Assembly (NCBI GenBank): GCA_041776485.1
Contig: JBHBQE010000006.1
Coordinates: 1 to 64,000, forward strand
DNA length: 64,000 nucleotides
Reading direction: 5' to 3'
DNA from: JBHBQE01 sp041776485
GTDB taxonomy: Bacteria; Bacillota; Clostridia; Lachnospirales; Lachnospiraceae
This document shows, in pieces, positions 53,201-62,281 of the stretch. How positions within the stretch are numbered: the stretch's first letter is position 1; each line of letters begins with the position of its first letter. The notes beneath the pieces were generated by a model. That model saw only the letters and a list, made by a program, of their open reading frames with translations. It searched no databases and was not told the origin of the DNA. The translations under genes and the position numbers were made by a program.

Positions 53201-54913
53201 ATGGGAACAGCTGGAAATAAAAAGTTAAATGAAACAAAAATGATTTTCAGACAGCCTGTGCTGTTTGCAACAATAGTTATTTCTATAGCATTGCTTGTTG
53301 TTTTTGTAGCATTGCCACTGATTAAGGTACTGTTATTTGGATTAACAGATGATGGCGGTAATTTCTCAATTTCAAATATATTAACTATTTTAACAACCAA
53401 AAGATATTTGAATGTTTTTTCAAGAACTATGCTTTTAGGTATAGTAGTTGCTATTATATCTACTTTTATCGGCTATATTTTTGCATACACAATCACAAGG
53501 ACAAATGTGCCGTGCAAGGGTTTTTTAAAAACTGTTGCAACGCTTCCGATATTATCACCCCCGTTTATTTTATCACTGTCAATTATCTTTTTATTTGGTA
53601 AGCAGGGATTAATAACCAAGTCATTACTGGGAATAACCACAAATAATGTATATGGAATGGGAAGTCTGATTGTGGTACAGGTAATGTCATTTTTCCCGGT
53701 AGCGTATTTAACCTTGTCGGGAATTTTAGAGTCAATTGATGCCTCTGTAGAGGATGCCGCCTGTAATATGGGTGCAAGCAGATGGCACACTTTTTGGACA
53801 GTGACCTTTCCTCTGTCGCTGCCGGGAGTGATTTCAGGGTGTCTTTTGGTATTTATTCAATCATTAGAGGACTTCTCCAATCCTGCCACCATAGGAGGAG
53901 ATTTCACAACATTATCTATAGAGGTATATCAGATTATTACGGGAAGCTATGATTTAAAGAGAGGATCGGTGCTGGCAATATTTCTGCTTTTGCCGGCTAT
54001 AATAGCTTATCTTTTGAATAAATATTGGGTGAATAAAAAGAGTTTTGTTACTGTTACAGGTAAGCCTACCCAGGCAAGGAAGCATATTGATGAAGCACAT
54101 ATAAAATATCCTTTGTTTATCTTTTGTATGCTCATCGCAGGAATTGTAATATTGTTCTATGGAACAGTGCTTTTTGGCTCTTTTGTGAAAACCTGGGGAT
54201 ATGACTATACAATCACTTTAGCACAATACCAAAGAGCAATAGCTTACGGTATGAGGAGTCTTAAAAATTCCATATTCCTAGGACTTGTATCTGCCATTAT
54301 AGGCGGGTTACTGGGAATGATCATTGCCTATATTACCTCCAAGCGTAATTATTACGGGAAAAGGTTTATTGAAATCACATCGGTATTAATGTTTGCAGTT
54401 CCGGGAACAGTTTTGGGTATTTCCTATGTGTTGTCCTTTAATACAGGTCCTATTGTGCTCACGGGTACAGCGCTTATTCTTATAATTGTATTTGTATTTA
54501 GAAATATGCCGGTGGCAATAGAGTCAGGTACAACTACATTATTGCAGATTGATAATTCCATTGAAGAAGCCTCTACAGTGCTGGGTGCAAATACGGGTTA
54601 TTCCTTTAGAAGAATTACTCTGCCTATGCTTAGAAATGCTTTTTTTTCAGGAATAGTGTATTCCTTTGTGAAGGCAATTACAGCGGTAAGCGCAATTATA
54701 TTTTTAATTTCCCCAAGATGGGATCTTGTAACCAGTAAGATTTATACCCTGTTCGATCAGGCAAAATACAGCCAGGCGGCGGCCTTTGTATCTATGATGG
54801 TTGCAGTATTACTGGTTTTCATTGGAGTTTTTAATTTTGTGATAAATCTGCTTTTAAAACCGAAATCAAGGGTGCCTGCAGAGATACTGAATAAGGAGGG
54901 CAAAAATGACTAA
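53201..54913 (+). CDS. Dual-domain ABC permease (AfuB/FbpB type)
   Basis: The 570-residue protein has two fused permease halves with about 12 membrane segments and two EAA loops (VEDAACNMGASRWHTFWTV and IEEASTVLGANTGYSFRRI). This fused form is typical of ferric iron and hexose-phosphate (AfuB) transporters. It overlaps the ATPase gene by 8 bases. The binding protein suggests sugar phosphate and not iron. Confidence 0.92.
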   Translation: MGTAGNKKLNETKMIFRQPVLFATIVISIALLVVFVALPLIKVLLFGLTDDGGNFSISNILTILTTKRYLNVFSRTMLLGIVVAIISTFIGYIFAYTITRTNVPCKGFLKTVATLPILSPPFILSLSIIFLFGKQGLITKSLLGITTNNVYGMGSLIVVQVMSFFPVAYLTLSGILESIDASVEDAACNMGASRWHTFWTVTFPLSLPGVISGCLLVFIQSLEDFSNPATIGGDFTTLSIEVYQIITGSYDLKRGSVLAIFLLLPAIIAYLLNKYWVNKKSFVTVTGKPTQARKHIDEAHIKYPLFIFCMLIAGIVILFYGTVLFGSFVKTWGYDYTITLAQYQRAIAYGMRSLKNSIFLGLVSAIIGGLLGMIIAYITSKRNYYGKRFIEITSVLMFAVPGTVLGISYVLSFNTGPIVLTGTALILIIVFVFRNMPVAIESGTTTLLQIDNSIEEASTVLGANTGYSFRRITLPMLRNAFFSGIVYSFVKAITAVSAIIFLISPRWDLVTSKIYTLFDQAKYSQAAAFVSMMVAVLLVFIGVFNFVINLLLKPKSRVPAEILNKEGKND

Positions 54914-56015
54914 AGATAACAAACTAGGGGAAAAAAGCTCCGAGGTAATATTAAAGGATATAACAAAAATATTCAGACAGCCGGATACAGGTAAGGAATT
55001 TAGAGCAGTTAATAACGTTAATCTTACTGTTAATGACGGGGAAATGGTAACTTTACTGGGACCATCAGGCTGTGGCAAAACTACAACTCTCAGGATGATA
55101 GCGGGATTTGAATATCCCACCAGCGGAAATATCATGATTGGAAGCAAGGACGTGGCAAAAATACCGCCTAATAAAAGAGGAATATCCATGGTATTTCAAA
55201 GCTACGCATTGTTTCCTCATTTAAATATATGGGAAAATATTGCCTACGGACTTAAAGTGGCAAAGCTTCCCAAAAGTGAGATAATAGACAGGACAAAAAG
55301 AGTTATTGATTTAATGCAGCTACAGGGAATGGAAGCAAGGTTTCCAAACCAGATTTCCGGTGGGCAGCAGCAAAGGATTGCTCTGGCAAGGGCAGTGGTA
55401 ATAGAGCCGAGTGTGCTCTTATTTGACGAACCTCTGTCAAATCTTGATGCAAAGCTTAGAGAGAGCATGAGAGATGAGCTTAGAGCATTGCAAAAGCGCG
55501 TTGGAATAACCTCACTTTATGTAACTCATGACCAGTCTGAGGCTATGGCTATTTCTGACAGGGTGGTAATTATGAAGGATGGCAACATTGTCCAAAACGG
55601 AACTCCCGTAGATATTTATGAGCAGCCGGTGGACAGGTTTGTGGCTAACTTTATAGGAAAAGCTAATTTTATCAAGGCGAAGTTAGTTAAAATGGAGGGT
55701 GAATCTGCTCTTGTGGAGGTAAACGGCAAGACTCTTAATATTCCAAAGCCGGGACAAATGAACAATGTGAGCGTTGGGAATGAGTGCTGTCTGTCTGCAA
55801 GACCTGAGTCAATTAATTTAAGCCGTGCAGATGGGGACTTTACCGCAAAAATCACCAGAGCAACCTATTACGGTGCGAAGATAGAATATGAGTTGCTATT
55901 TAATGGGGAAAGTATTACAGTTGAGATTAGCAATCCTCAGCTGTCAGAAAGATATGCTGAGGGAGAGGATATTAAGATTACATTTGTAGCGGAGTGTATA
56001 CGTATTTTGGCTTGA
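54906..56015 (+). CDS. ABC transporter ATP-binding protein (AfuC/FbpC type)
   Basis: The 369-residue ATPase has Walker A (GPSGCGKTTT), signature (ISGGQQQRIALARA), Walker B (LLFDEPLSNLD) and a C-terminal TOBE domain. It energises the upstream dual permease, which it overlaps by 8 bases. The pfkB gene follows 17 bases later with an AAGGAGG site, so all are one operon. Confidence 0.93.
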   Translation: MTKDNKLGEKSSEVILKDITKIFRQPDTGKEFRAVNNVNLTVNDGEMVTLLGPSGCGKTTTLRMIAGFEYPTSGNIMIGSKDVAKIPPNKRGISMVFQSYALFPHLNIWENIAYGLKVAKLPKSEIIDRTKRVIDLMQLQGMEARFPNQISGGQQQRIALARAVVIEPSVLLFDEPLSNLDAKLRESMRDELRALQKRVGITSLYVTHDQSEAMAISDRVVIMKDGNIVQNGTPVDIYEQPVDRFVANFIGKANFIKAKLVKMEGESALVEVNGKTLNIPKPGQMNNVSVGNECCLSARPESINLSRADGDFTAKITRATYYGAKIEYELLFNGESITVEISNPQLSERYAEGEDIKITFVAECIRILA

Positions 56016-56032
56016 AATTAAGGAGGCAATGA

Positions 56033-56923
56033 ATGAAGCTGGACACTTTTATAATTGGACATTTAAGTATTGATGAAATAGTTTTATTAAATGGCGATAC
56101 GAGCTTTTCTGCAGGAGGAGCAGTTGTATATTCCACATTTTCAGCAGTAGCTGCAGGCAATAATAATGTTGGCATATTGATTAAAACAGGCAAGAAAGAA
56201 AAAATGATAATTGATTTACTGCCTGTCAGAAGTGAAAATTTAAATTGGATTGAGTCCAAGGCAGGAACAACCTCTATCAGAAATGAATTTCTGGATGATA
56301 AATTTGAAAGGAGAATCACCAAGGCGATTTGCCAAGGGGATAAGATAACGCTTGAGGATATTCCCAAGGATGTTTCCTCTAAAGTATTCCAATTGGCAGG
56401 ATTAATGTATGGTGATTATGAGGATGAAATGATACCGGAACTGGCAAAAAGAGGCAAGGTTGCTTTGGATATGCAGTGTTATTTAAGACGCCCCGATAAG
56501 GATACCAGAGAGATGGTATATGGTGATTGGGACAGGAAAAAGGAGTTTTTTCCATATATTACCTATCTTAAAACCGATGCAGCGGAGGCTGAAATTTTAA
56601 CAGGTGAGACTGACAGGAGAAAGGCTGCAAAAATGATGGTGGATTGGGGTGTTAAAGAGGCTTTAATCACTCATAATACAGAAGTTCTTGTATATGACGG
56701 AAAGGATTATTATACTTGCCCTCTAATGCCTAAGTCATTGGCAGGTAGAACCGGAAGGGGAGACACTACCTTTGCAGCGTACATTACAGAGAGGGAACGT
56801 TGCGGAATTCAGGAGGCATTAAATTATGCTTCAGCCCTTGTATCTCTTAAAATAGCAACTCCCGGACCTTTTAAGGGCAATAGAGCTGATGTTGAGGAAT
56901 TTATGAGAGAGAATTTTAAATAA
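56033..56923 (+). CDS. PfkB-family carbohydrate/cyclitol kinase
   Basis: The 296-residue kinase has PfkB landmarks: IIGHLSIDE, SAGGAVVYS and a catalytic segment AGRTGRGDTTFAAYI in which Asp244 is the expected base. The usual GAGD anion-hole reads GRGD. It is shorter than IolC and unlike FrlD. PfkB kinases include myo-inositol 3-kinase, which fits the neighbourhood, but the substrate is not shown. It ends the afu-like operon; a 245-base gap with a new promoter follows. Confidence 0.82.
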   Translation: MKLDTFIIGHLSIDEIVLLNGDTSFSAGGAVVYSTFSAVAAGNNNVGILIKTGKKEKMIIDLLPVRSENLNWIESKAGTTSIRNEFLDDKFERRITKAICQGDKITLEDIPKDVSSKVFQLAGLMYGDYEDEMIPELAKRGKVALDMQCYLRRPDKDTREMVYGDWDRKKEFFPYITYLKTDAAEAEILTGETDRRKAAKMMVDWGVKEALITHNTEVLVYDGKDYYTCPLMPKSLAGRTGRGDTTFAAYITERERCGIQEALNYASALVSLKIATPGPFKGNRADVEEFMRENFK

Positions 56924-57078
56924 ATTTCAATAATAAAAGTTAACAAAGAAATTGTATTAATATTGTGTGGTTTGACGTAATTTTTGCATATACCAACAAT
57001 AAAGTTATTAAAAAAATATTTAAATGATTAAATTTATCCAATTTTGAACTAAATGGCTGAATATAAAAATTTAGCGGC

Positions 57079-57107
57079 TTGAAAAATTCTTATATACTAT
57101 GTATTCT
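57079..57107 (+). promoter_or_regulatory. Promoter of the sugar/inositol ABC operon
   Basis: TTGAAA (57079-57084) and TATTCT (57102-57107) are 17 bases apart, about 60 bases before the binding-protein ATG. The rest of the 56924-57168 gap is AT-rich with no other clear element. Confidence 0.6.
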
Positions 57108-57168
57108 AAATTGGTAGTTGCGGATTAAATTCTGTAATAGAAGTTTAACAAATTGAAAGGGGAAAAAT

Positions 57169-58215
57169 ATGAATTTTTTAAAAGCAAAGAGGGTTTTATC
57201 TCTCGCATTAGGAGTGACTTTTATGTCATTTTCACTTATGGCTTGCGGTAATGAGTCCGCCGATACTGCTGCAACATCATCAAGCAGCCAAACCACCGAG
57301 GCAGACAGTGCGTCTTCAGAGGGTGGCGAGTACAAGATTGGTCTGGCGCTTCCCGTTCGTGATCAGTATTTTGCAAGCTTCGAGACAGGTGCTCAGGAAT
57401 ACAAGGAAAGCCTTGGAATAACCGGTGATACAAATATTTCAGAGGAGGATTTCCCCAAGCAGCTTTCACATATTCAGACATATGCTACAGAGGGATATGA
57501 CGCTGTAGTAGTTGGACTTACAGATAATACCTCATATAAGGAAGCTTTAGATGCCGCCGGAGATATGAAGGTTGTGTTCTTCAATCGTAAGCCTTCCAGT
57601 GATGAGGCATATGATGGGGTTAAGTCCATTTATGTCGGAATGAGCGAGTATGACGCAGGATATGCTCAGGGCGAGTGGCTGGTTAAGCATTTTGATGAGA
57701 AAAAAGCTGATAAGAAGTTAAACGGAGTGCTTTTCAGAGGCGTTTTAGGACAGGCTGCCGTTACAGACCGTTCACAGGGAGCTATGGACGCTCTTGAAGA
57801 GGGTGGATATACAGTTACATGGACAGATAATACAGCTAATTGGGACAAGACAGAGGCTATGAATAAGTTTACTCAGATCCTCGGTACAGGCGACAAAATT
57901 GACCTTGTGGTTTGCAACAACGATGAGATGGCACTTGGCTGCATAGAGGCTTTAAAGGCTTCAGGTAAAAAGGTTGATTTCCCTATTGTTGGTGTTGACG
58001 CTACAGAAACAGGCTGCATGGCTGTTAAGGATGGAACTCTTGCAATGACCGTTAACCAGAACCCTAAAGCTCAGGGCAAGATTGTAATTGACTCTGCAAT
58101 TAGTCTTATTAAGGGCGAAAAGCCTGAAGGGCTTGATGATAAGTTCTGCTTTGCTACACCTGCAGAACCGGTTACAGCTGATAATGTAGACGATGTTTTA
58201 GCTACATTCAAATAG
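57169..58215 (+). CDS. Sugar/inositol ABC substrate-binding lipoprotein (RbsB/MglB family)
   Basis: The 348-residue protein has a lipobox (LMAC) with a long Ser/Thr-rich linker, then a periplasmic-binding type 1 fold (YKIGLALPVRDQYFASFETG, VVCNNDEMALGCIEAL, GVDATETG). It should bind a pentose, hexose or inositol outside the cell and pass it to the downstream permease. Context with IolB, IolG and IolE-like proteins favours inositol, as with Caulobacter IbpA, but this is inference. An attenuator-like hairpin follows the stop. Confidence 0.9.
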   Translation: MNFLKAKRVLSLALGVTFMSFSLMACGNESADTAATSSSSQTTEADSASSEGGEYKIGLALPVRDQYFASFETGAQEYKESLGITGDTNISEEDFPKQLSHIQTYATEGYDAVVVGLTDNTSYKEALDAAGDMKVVFFNRKPSSDEAYDGVKSIYVGMSEYDAGYAQGEWLVKHFDEKKADKKLNGVLFRGVLGQAAVTDRSQGAMDALEEGGYTVTWTDNTANWDKTEAMNKFTQILGTGDKIDLVVCNNDEMALGCIEALKASGKKVDFPIVGVDATETGCMAVKDGTLAMTVNQNPKAQGKIVIDSAISLIKGEKPEGLDDKFCFATPAEPVTADNVDDVLATFK

Positions 58216-58236
58216 GAGTTAAATATAAATAGCTTT

Positions 58237-58270
58237 AATATTGCCACAAGTATTTGTGGCAATATTTTTT
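58237..58270 (+). terminator. Attenuating terminator inside the sugar ABC operon
   Basis: AATATTGCCACAA pairs perfectly with TTGTGGCAATATT (13 bp, 4-base loop) and is followed by a run of T. It lies between binding-protein and ATPase genes, so partial read-through would give excess binding protein. Confidence 0.82.
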
Positions 58271-58296
58271 TAGCTGAGTAAAAGGGGGTGAATCAT

Positions 58297-59787
58297 TTGG
58301 GTGAATTTATTCTTGAAATGACAAATATTGGCAAAGAATTCCCCGGTGTTAAAGCACTTGACGATGTACAATTAAAAGTTAAACCAGGTGAGATTCATGC
58401 ACTTATGGGAGAAAACGGTGCAGGGAAATCCACACTTATGAAATGTCTTACAGGCATATATCACAGAGATGCCGGAGATATATTTTTTAAAGGGAAAAGT
58501 GTAAGCTATAATACAACTCTTGAAGCGTTAAACGACGGGTTGTCTATGATTCACCAGGAGCTTTCCCCGGTGCCGGAGCGTACGGTGGCTGAAAATGTCT
58601 GGTTAGGTCGTCAGCCTATGAAGAATGCATTTATGGTCGACCATAAAAAAATGGAAGAGGAAACAGCTAAGCTGTTTGAAAAGCTTAAGGTTGAAATTGA
58701 TCCAAGAGAAATAATGAAGAATCTTACGGTATCTCAAATGCAGATGGTAGAGATTGCCAAGGCTGTTTCATATGACTCTAAGATTGTTATAATGGATGAG
58801 CCTACTTCATCTTTGACTTCATCAGAGGTTGAGCATTTATTTGATATAATGCTTGACTTAAAAAAGAAAAATATTGCCATAATATATATTTCTCATAAGA
58901 TGGATGAAATATTCAGAATATGTGATACCGTTACCACAATGAGAGACGGTCAGTATGTGGCTACAGATAATGTTAAAGATATAGATATGGATACATTGGT
59001 ATCTAAGATGGTTGGAAGGGAAATTACAAATCAGTTTCCTAAGGTAGACTGTGAAATAGGCGATGTTGTTTTAAAGGTGGAAAATCTTACCTCAGGCAAG
59101 ATGGTACAAAATGTATCCTTTGAATTAAAGCGGGGGGAGATTTTGGGTTTTGCAGGATTGGTGGGAGCGGGTCGTTCCGAAACCATGCAGGCAATATTCG
59201 GACTTAGACATAAGCAAAGCGGAACCATTACATTAGACGGAAAAAAATTAAATATAAACAGTCCTCAGGACGCTATTAATTCAGGTATAGACTATTTGAC
59301 GGAGGACAGGCGTGCTCAGGGTATAGTTGGTATCAGGAGTATCGTTGATAATATGACTCTTTCAAACCTTAAAGATTATGGCGTGCCGTTAAACAGAAAA
59401 AAGATGATTGAGGATACGGATACCTATATTGATAAGCTAAGGATAAAGACTCCGGGCAGAGAGGAAGAAATGAAAAATCTTTCCGGAGGAAATCAGCAAA
59501 AGGTATTACTTGGCAGACTTCTTTTAACAAATCCTGACATCCTTATTGTGGATGAGCCTACAAGAGGTATTGACGTAGGTGCAAAATCGGAGATTCATAC
59601 CCTGCTTTGTGAACTTGCCAAGCAGGGAAAGGCGATAATTATGATATCATCTGAAATGCCTGAAATAATGGGAATGTCAGATAGAATGGTTATAATGTAT
59701 GAGGGCAGAGTAACAGGGATACTTGACAGAAAGGATTATGACCAGGAGTTAATTATGAAGTATGCAACGGATACAATGGAGGGATAA
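58297..59787 (+). CDS. Sugar ABC transporter ATP-binding protein (RbsA/MglA family)
   Basis: The 496-residue protein has two ATPase halves: GENGAGKSTLMK with IIMDEPTSSLT, then GLVGAGRSETMQ with LSGGNQQKVLLGRLL and LIVDEPTRGIDVG. This is the Rbs/Mgl/Iat-type double ATPase. I choose TTG at 58297 with AGGGGGT at a 7-base spacing, not the GTG at 58288. The membrane partner follows 5 bases later. Confidence 0.93.
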   Translation: MGEFILEMTNIGKEFPGVKALDDVQLKVKPGEIHALMGENGAGKSTLMKCLTGIYHRDAGDIFFKGKSVSYNTTLEALNDGLSMIHQELSPVPERTVAENVWLGRQPMKNAFMVDHKKMEEETAKLFEKLKVEIDPREIMKNLTVSQMQMVEIAKAVSYDSKIVIMDEPTSSLTSSEVEHLFDIMLDLKKKNIAIIYISHKMDEIFRICDTVTTMRDGQYVATDNVKDIDMDTLVSKMVGREITNQFPKVDCEIGDVVLKVENLTSGKMVQNVSFELKRGEILGFAGLVGAGRSETMQAIFGLRHKQSGTITLDGKKLNINSPQDAINSGIDYLTEDRRAQGIVGIRSIVDNMTLSNLKDYGVPLNRKKMIEDTDTYIDKLRIKTPGREEEMKNLSGGNQQKVLLGRLLLTNPDILIVDEPTRGIDVGAKSEIHTLLCELAKQGKAIIMISSEMPEIMGMSDRMVIMYEGRVTGILDRKDYDQELIMKYATDTMEG

Positions 59788-59792
59788 GAGTT

Positions 59793-60791
59793 ATGGGAGT
59801 GAGTAAAACAGCTACAAAAAAATTTAATTTTGGAAAATTTGCGAAGGACAATACAATATGGGTTGTTTTTGTTGCAATATTTATTTTTGCAATTATTGCC
59901 TCACGTAACTTTTTAAGTCAGTCAAATATACAAAGCGTATTGATGACTGAGGCAATAATCGGAATAATTGCTGCTGGACAGATGTGGGCTATTCTCTCTA
60001 GGGGAATTGACATTTCATCAGGCTCAGTTGTTGCATTTACATCATGTATAGTTGCTTCTTTGGCACAGAGAGCTGATTATTCAGGAGCAATGTTTCCCGG
60101 ACTAAATATACCTGTAGTATTTGCAATACTTATTGCTATATTTTTGGGTACATTGTTTGGATTGTTAAACGGATATTTGGTTGCTTATACAAAGATTCCC
60201 GCATTTATTGCAACACTGGGAACTCAGCTTATCGCAAGGGCTGCTGCACAGGTTTATACAAACGCTTATCCTGTAAGTGAGGTTAAACCGGAGCTTAAGA
60301 TATTAGGACAGGGATTTATAGGACCAATACCCGCAATAGTTGTTATATGTATAGTTTTCCTTGCTGCAAGTGGATTTATGCTTACACAAATGCGTTTCGG
60401 TAAAAATGTATTTGCAATAGGAGGTAATGATCAGGCTGCGAGAGTTGCAGGAATTAAGGTTGAAAGAAACCTTGTTAAAGTTTATGTTTGGAGTGCCTTT
60501 TGTGCTTCTGTGGGAGGCGTACTGCTTACAGCTCGTTCAGGAAGCGGAAACTCTGCTGCAGGATTAAACTATGAGCTTGATGCGATTGCGGCTGCAACTG
60601 TTGGCGGAACCAGTCATACCGGTGGTGTTTGCCGTATAAGCGGAGTTATTGCCGGAATACTTATCTTAGGTGTTGTTAAAAATGTTATGCTTCTTTTAGG
60701 TATCAATGCATATTGGCAGCAGATAGTTAAAGGCTTAATTATCATAATTTCTGTTGTGCTTGATATGAGAAAGAATATTCAGAAAGTGTAA
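59793..60791 (+). CDS. Sugar ABC transporter permease (RbsC/MglC family)
   Basis: The 332-residue polytopic protein has the RbsC signature (IIAAGQMWAILSRGIDISSGSV and AARVAGIKVERNLVKVYVWSAF). It forms a homodimeric channel with the double ATPase. It ends one base before the small membrane protein. Confidence 0.93.
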   Translation: MGVSKTATKKFNFGKFAKDNTIWVVFVAIFIFAIIASRNFLSQSNIQSVLMTEAIIGIIAAGQMWAILSRGIDISSGSVVAFTSCIVASLAQRADYSGAMFPGLNIPVVFAILIAIFLGTLFGLLNGYLVAYTKIPAFIATLGTQLIARAAAQVYTNAYPVSEVKPELKILGQGFIGPIPAIVVICIVFLAASGFMLTQMRFGKNVFAIGGNDQAARVAGIKVERNLVKVYVWSAFCASVGGVLLTARSGSGNSAAGLNYELDAIAAATVGGTSHTGGVCRISGVIAGILILGVVKNVMLLLGINAYWQQIVKGLIIIISVVLDMRKNIQKV

Positions 60792-60792
60792 T

Positions 60793-61005
60793 ATGACAAG
60801 AAATCTTTTACGAGTACTGGTAGGTATATTTTTGATATATTTGGGCGCTGATTTGGGACGGCAGATTTATGTAGATAATGGTAATCCGTTATTTTATATT
60901 CCGTCTGCAATATTCATAATTCTGGGAAGTTTATTTTCCATATACTATTTTAGACAGCATAAAAAGGAGATGGAAAATGACAATGGAGACGACAAGGACA
61001 GTTAG
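60793..61005 (+). CDS. Small two-helix membrane protein of unknown function
   Basis: The 70-residue protein has two hydrophobic segments (about residues 5-22 and 33-52) and a charged tail rich in Lys and Asp. It lies one base after the permease, so it is co-transcribed and probably coupled. I do not recognise a family; a small accessory subunit of the transporter is possible. There is no separate ribosome binding site of note. Confidence 0.65.
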   Translation: MTRNLLRVLVGIFLIYLGADLGRQIYVDNGNPLFYIPSAIFIILGSLFSIYYFRQHKKEMENDNGDDKDS

Positions 61006-61038
61006 CAAATAAATATACGATAAGTTAATAAATTAGGT

Positions 61039-61075
61039 AATAGCACATAGCCGATATGGTTGTGTGCTATTTTAT
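61039..61075. terminator. Bidirectional terminator
   Basis: AATAGCACA..AGCC pairs with GGTT..TGTGCTATT, with flanking T and A runs that suit both directions. It serves the plus-strand transporter operon and the converging AraC gene, whose stop codon it overlaps. Confidence 0.72.
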
Positions 61076-61918
61076 AATGAAGCTGTTTTTAAATTCTAAG
61101 GGTGTTTGTCCTACATTTTCATGAAAAACCCTTATAAAATGGGAGGTATTTATAAATCCGCATTTTTCTGCGATTTCAGAAACAGGAATATCCAAAGTAG
61201 TAAGCAATTCCTTAGCTTCCCTTATACGTACATGACGTATATAATTATGAGGCGAAAAACCTGTATCTCTGGTAAATAGTCTGGAAAAATAATATTTACT
61301 TAGTCCTAAATGATTTGCCACATCCTTTACTAAAAGTCTGTCGGAAAAGTTTTGGTTAATATAGCTTATGGCAGCCTGTATAATAGAACTGAAATCTTCT
61401 TTTTCCTGCAAATAAATATTGCTAAGCAAATCACATATAAGAGAAGATATCTTATGTTCTTCAGGATAAAGGCTGGTAAGCTCCTGCTTAAGTCTATCTA
61501 CCAGCGATTTTATTCTGCCTTTGTTTTTGTGGACAAACCCATGCTCACCTGTGATTAAGTTGTAGTATTCTGACGTTATATTTCCTTTAAAAAGCATTTC
61601 CCATTTTATGACTTTGCTGCTGGCTGCTCTATAAAAATGAGGTTTATGAAAGTCTAAAAGTACAAGATTGCCTGCTCTTGCGGTAAAGGCTTCATCATCA
61701 TATATGAATTCCATTTCGCCCTCTATTATTTCTGTTACGGAGTAATAATCTAAGAAATCCCTGCTGACTGAATAGTGGGTGTCTAATGTATATTCGTCGG
61801 ACCATACTGCAAAAAAGAGATTTTGACGTGCAAATTCAGAAACAGTTTGAAACCTGGCACGTTCTTTACTTATAATTCCGGGTTCATTTGATATTATCAA
61901 ATCTTGAAATTGATTCAT
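61067..61918 (-). CDS. AraC-family regulator
   Basis: The 283-residue protein has an N-terminal cupin-like sensor region (NLVLLDFHKPHFYR) and two C-terminal helix-turn-helix motifs (KDVANHLGLSKYYFSRLF, SEIAEKCGFINTSHFIRVF). It is divergent from the IolE-like gene across a 363-base gap and converges on the sugar ABC operon, so it likely controls the inositol-type genes on one or both sides. Confidence 0.88.
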   Translation of the reverse strand: MNQFQDLIISNEPGIISKERARFQTVSEFARQNLFFAVWSDEYTLDTHYSVSRDFLDYYSVTEIIEGEMEFIYDDEAFTARAGNLVLLDFHKPHFYRAASSKVIKWEMLFKGNITSEYYNLITGEHGFVHKNKGRIKSLVDRLKQELTSLYPEEHKISSLICDLLSNIYLQEKEDFSSIIQAAISYINQNFSDRLLVKDVANHLGLSKYYFSRLFTRDTGFSPHNYIRHVRIREAKELLTTLDIPVSEIAEKCGFINTSHFIRVFHENVGQTPLEFKNSFIIK

Positions 61919-62281
61919 AACAATTTTAATTACTTCCTAAAATTTTTGACGGAGGACTTGCATTGTACTAAAGCCTGTTATTGCGCATTATTATAGCATA
62001 TTTAAATGATAAGACTGCATATATAATCCAATTGGCATATATATTTATAACATTAAAATTATAATATAAAATACTGTATATAGCAATTTCTGCTATTATT
62101 TAAAAGCTAATAAAATTTTCAGGTTTCCATGAAATAAATAGAGCACGAATAGAATATTTTTTGATATCTATAGGCATATGAAATTTATAAAAGCCTGATA
62201 AAATAGAAATATAAGTCAGGCTGTTGTTTTTGTACAAATTGCAGCCCGGTGTAAATATATAATTGACATAAAGGAGAAAAT
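61919..62281. other. Divergent regulatory region between AraC and IolE-like genes
   Basis: This 363-base AT-rich region has no gene I can support. A TTGGCA/TAAAAT promoter pair at 62032-62059 (16-base spacer) could drive the downstream genes through a leader of about 215 bases. A hairpin at 62192-62232 lies in that leader. An AAAGGAG ribosome binding site is just before the ATG. Confidence 0.5.
62192..62232 (+). terminator. Possible leader attenuator upstream of IolE-like gene
   Basis: AGCCTGA pairs with TCAGGCT (7 bp, 17-base loop), followed by a G/T-rich run with five T residues. It is about 50 bases before the start codon. The stem is short, so it may be a weak attenuator or have no function. 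Confidence 0.35.

Noticed and set aside
52048..56015. Ferric iron importer (FbpABC)
   Set aside because: The overall family fits, but the binding protein carries an AfuA-like His/Asp/Glu set and the neighbours are inositol and phosphoester enzymes, so sugar phosphate is more likely.
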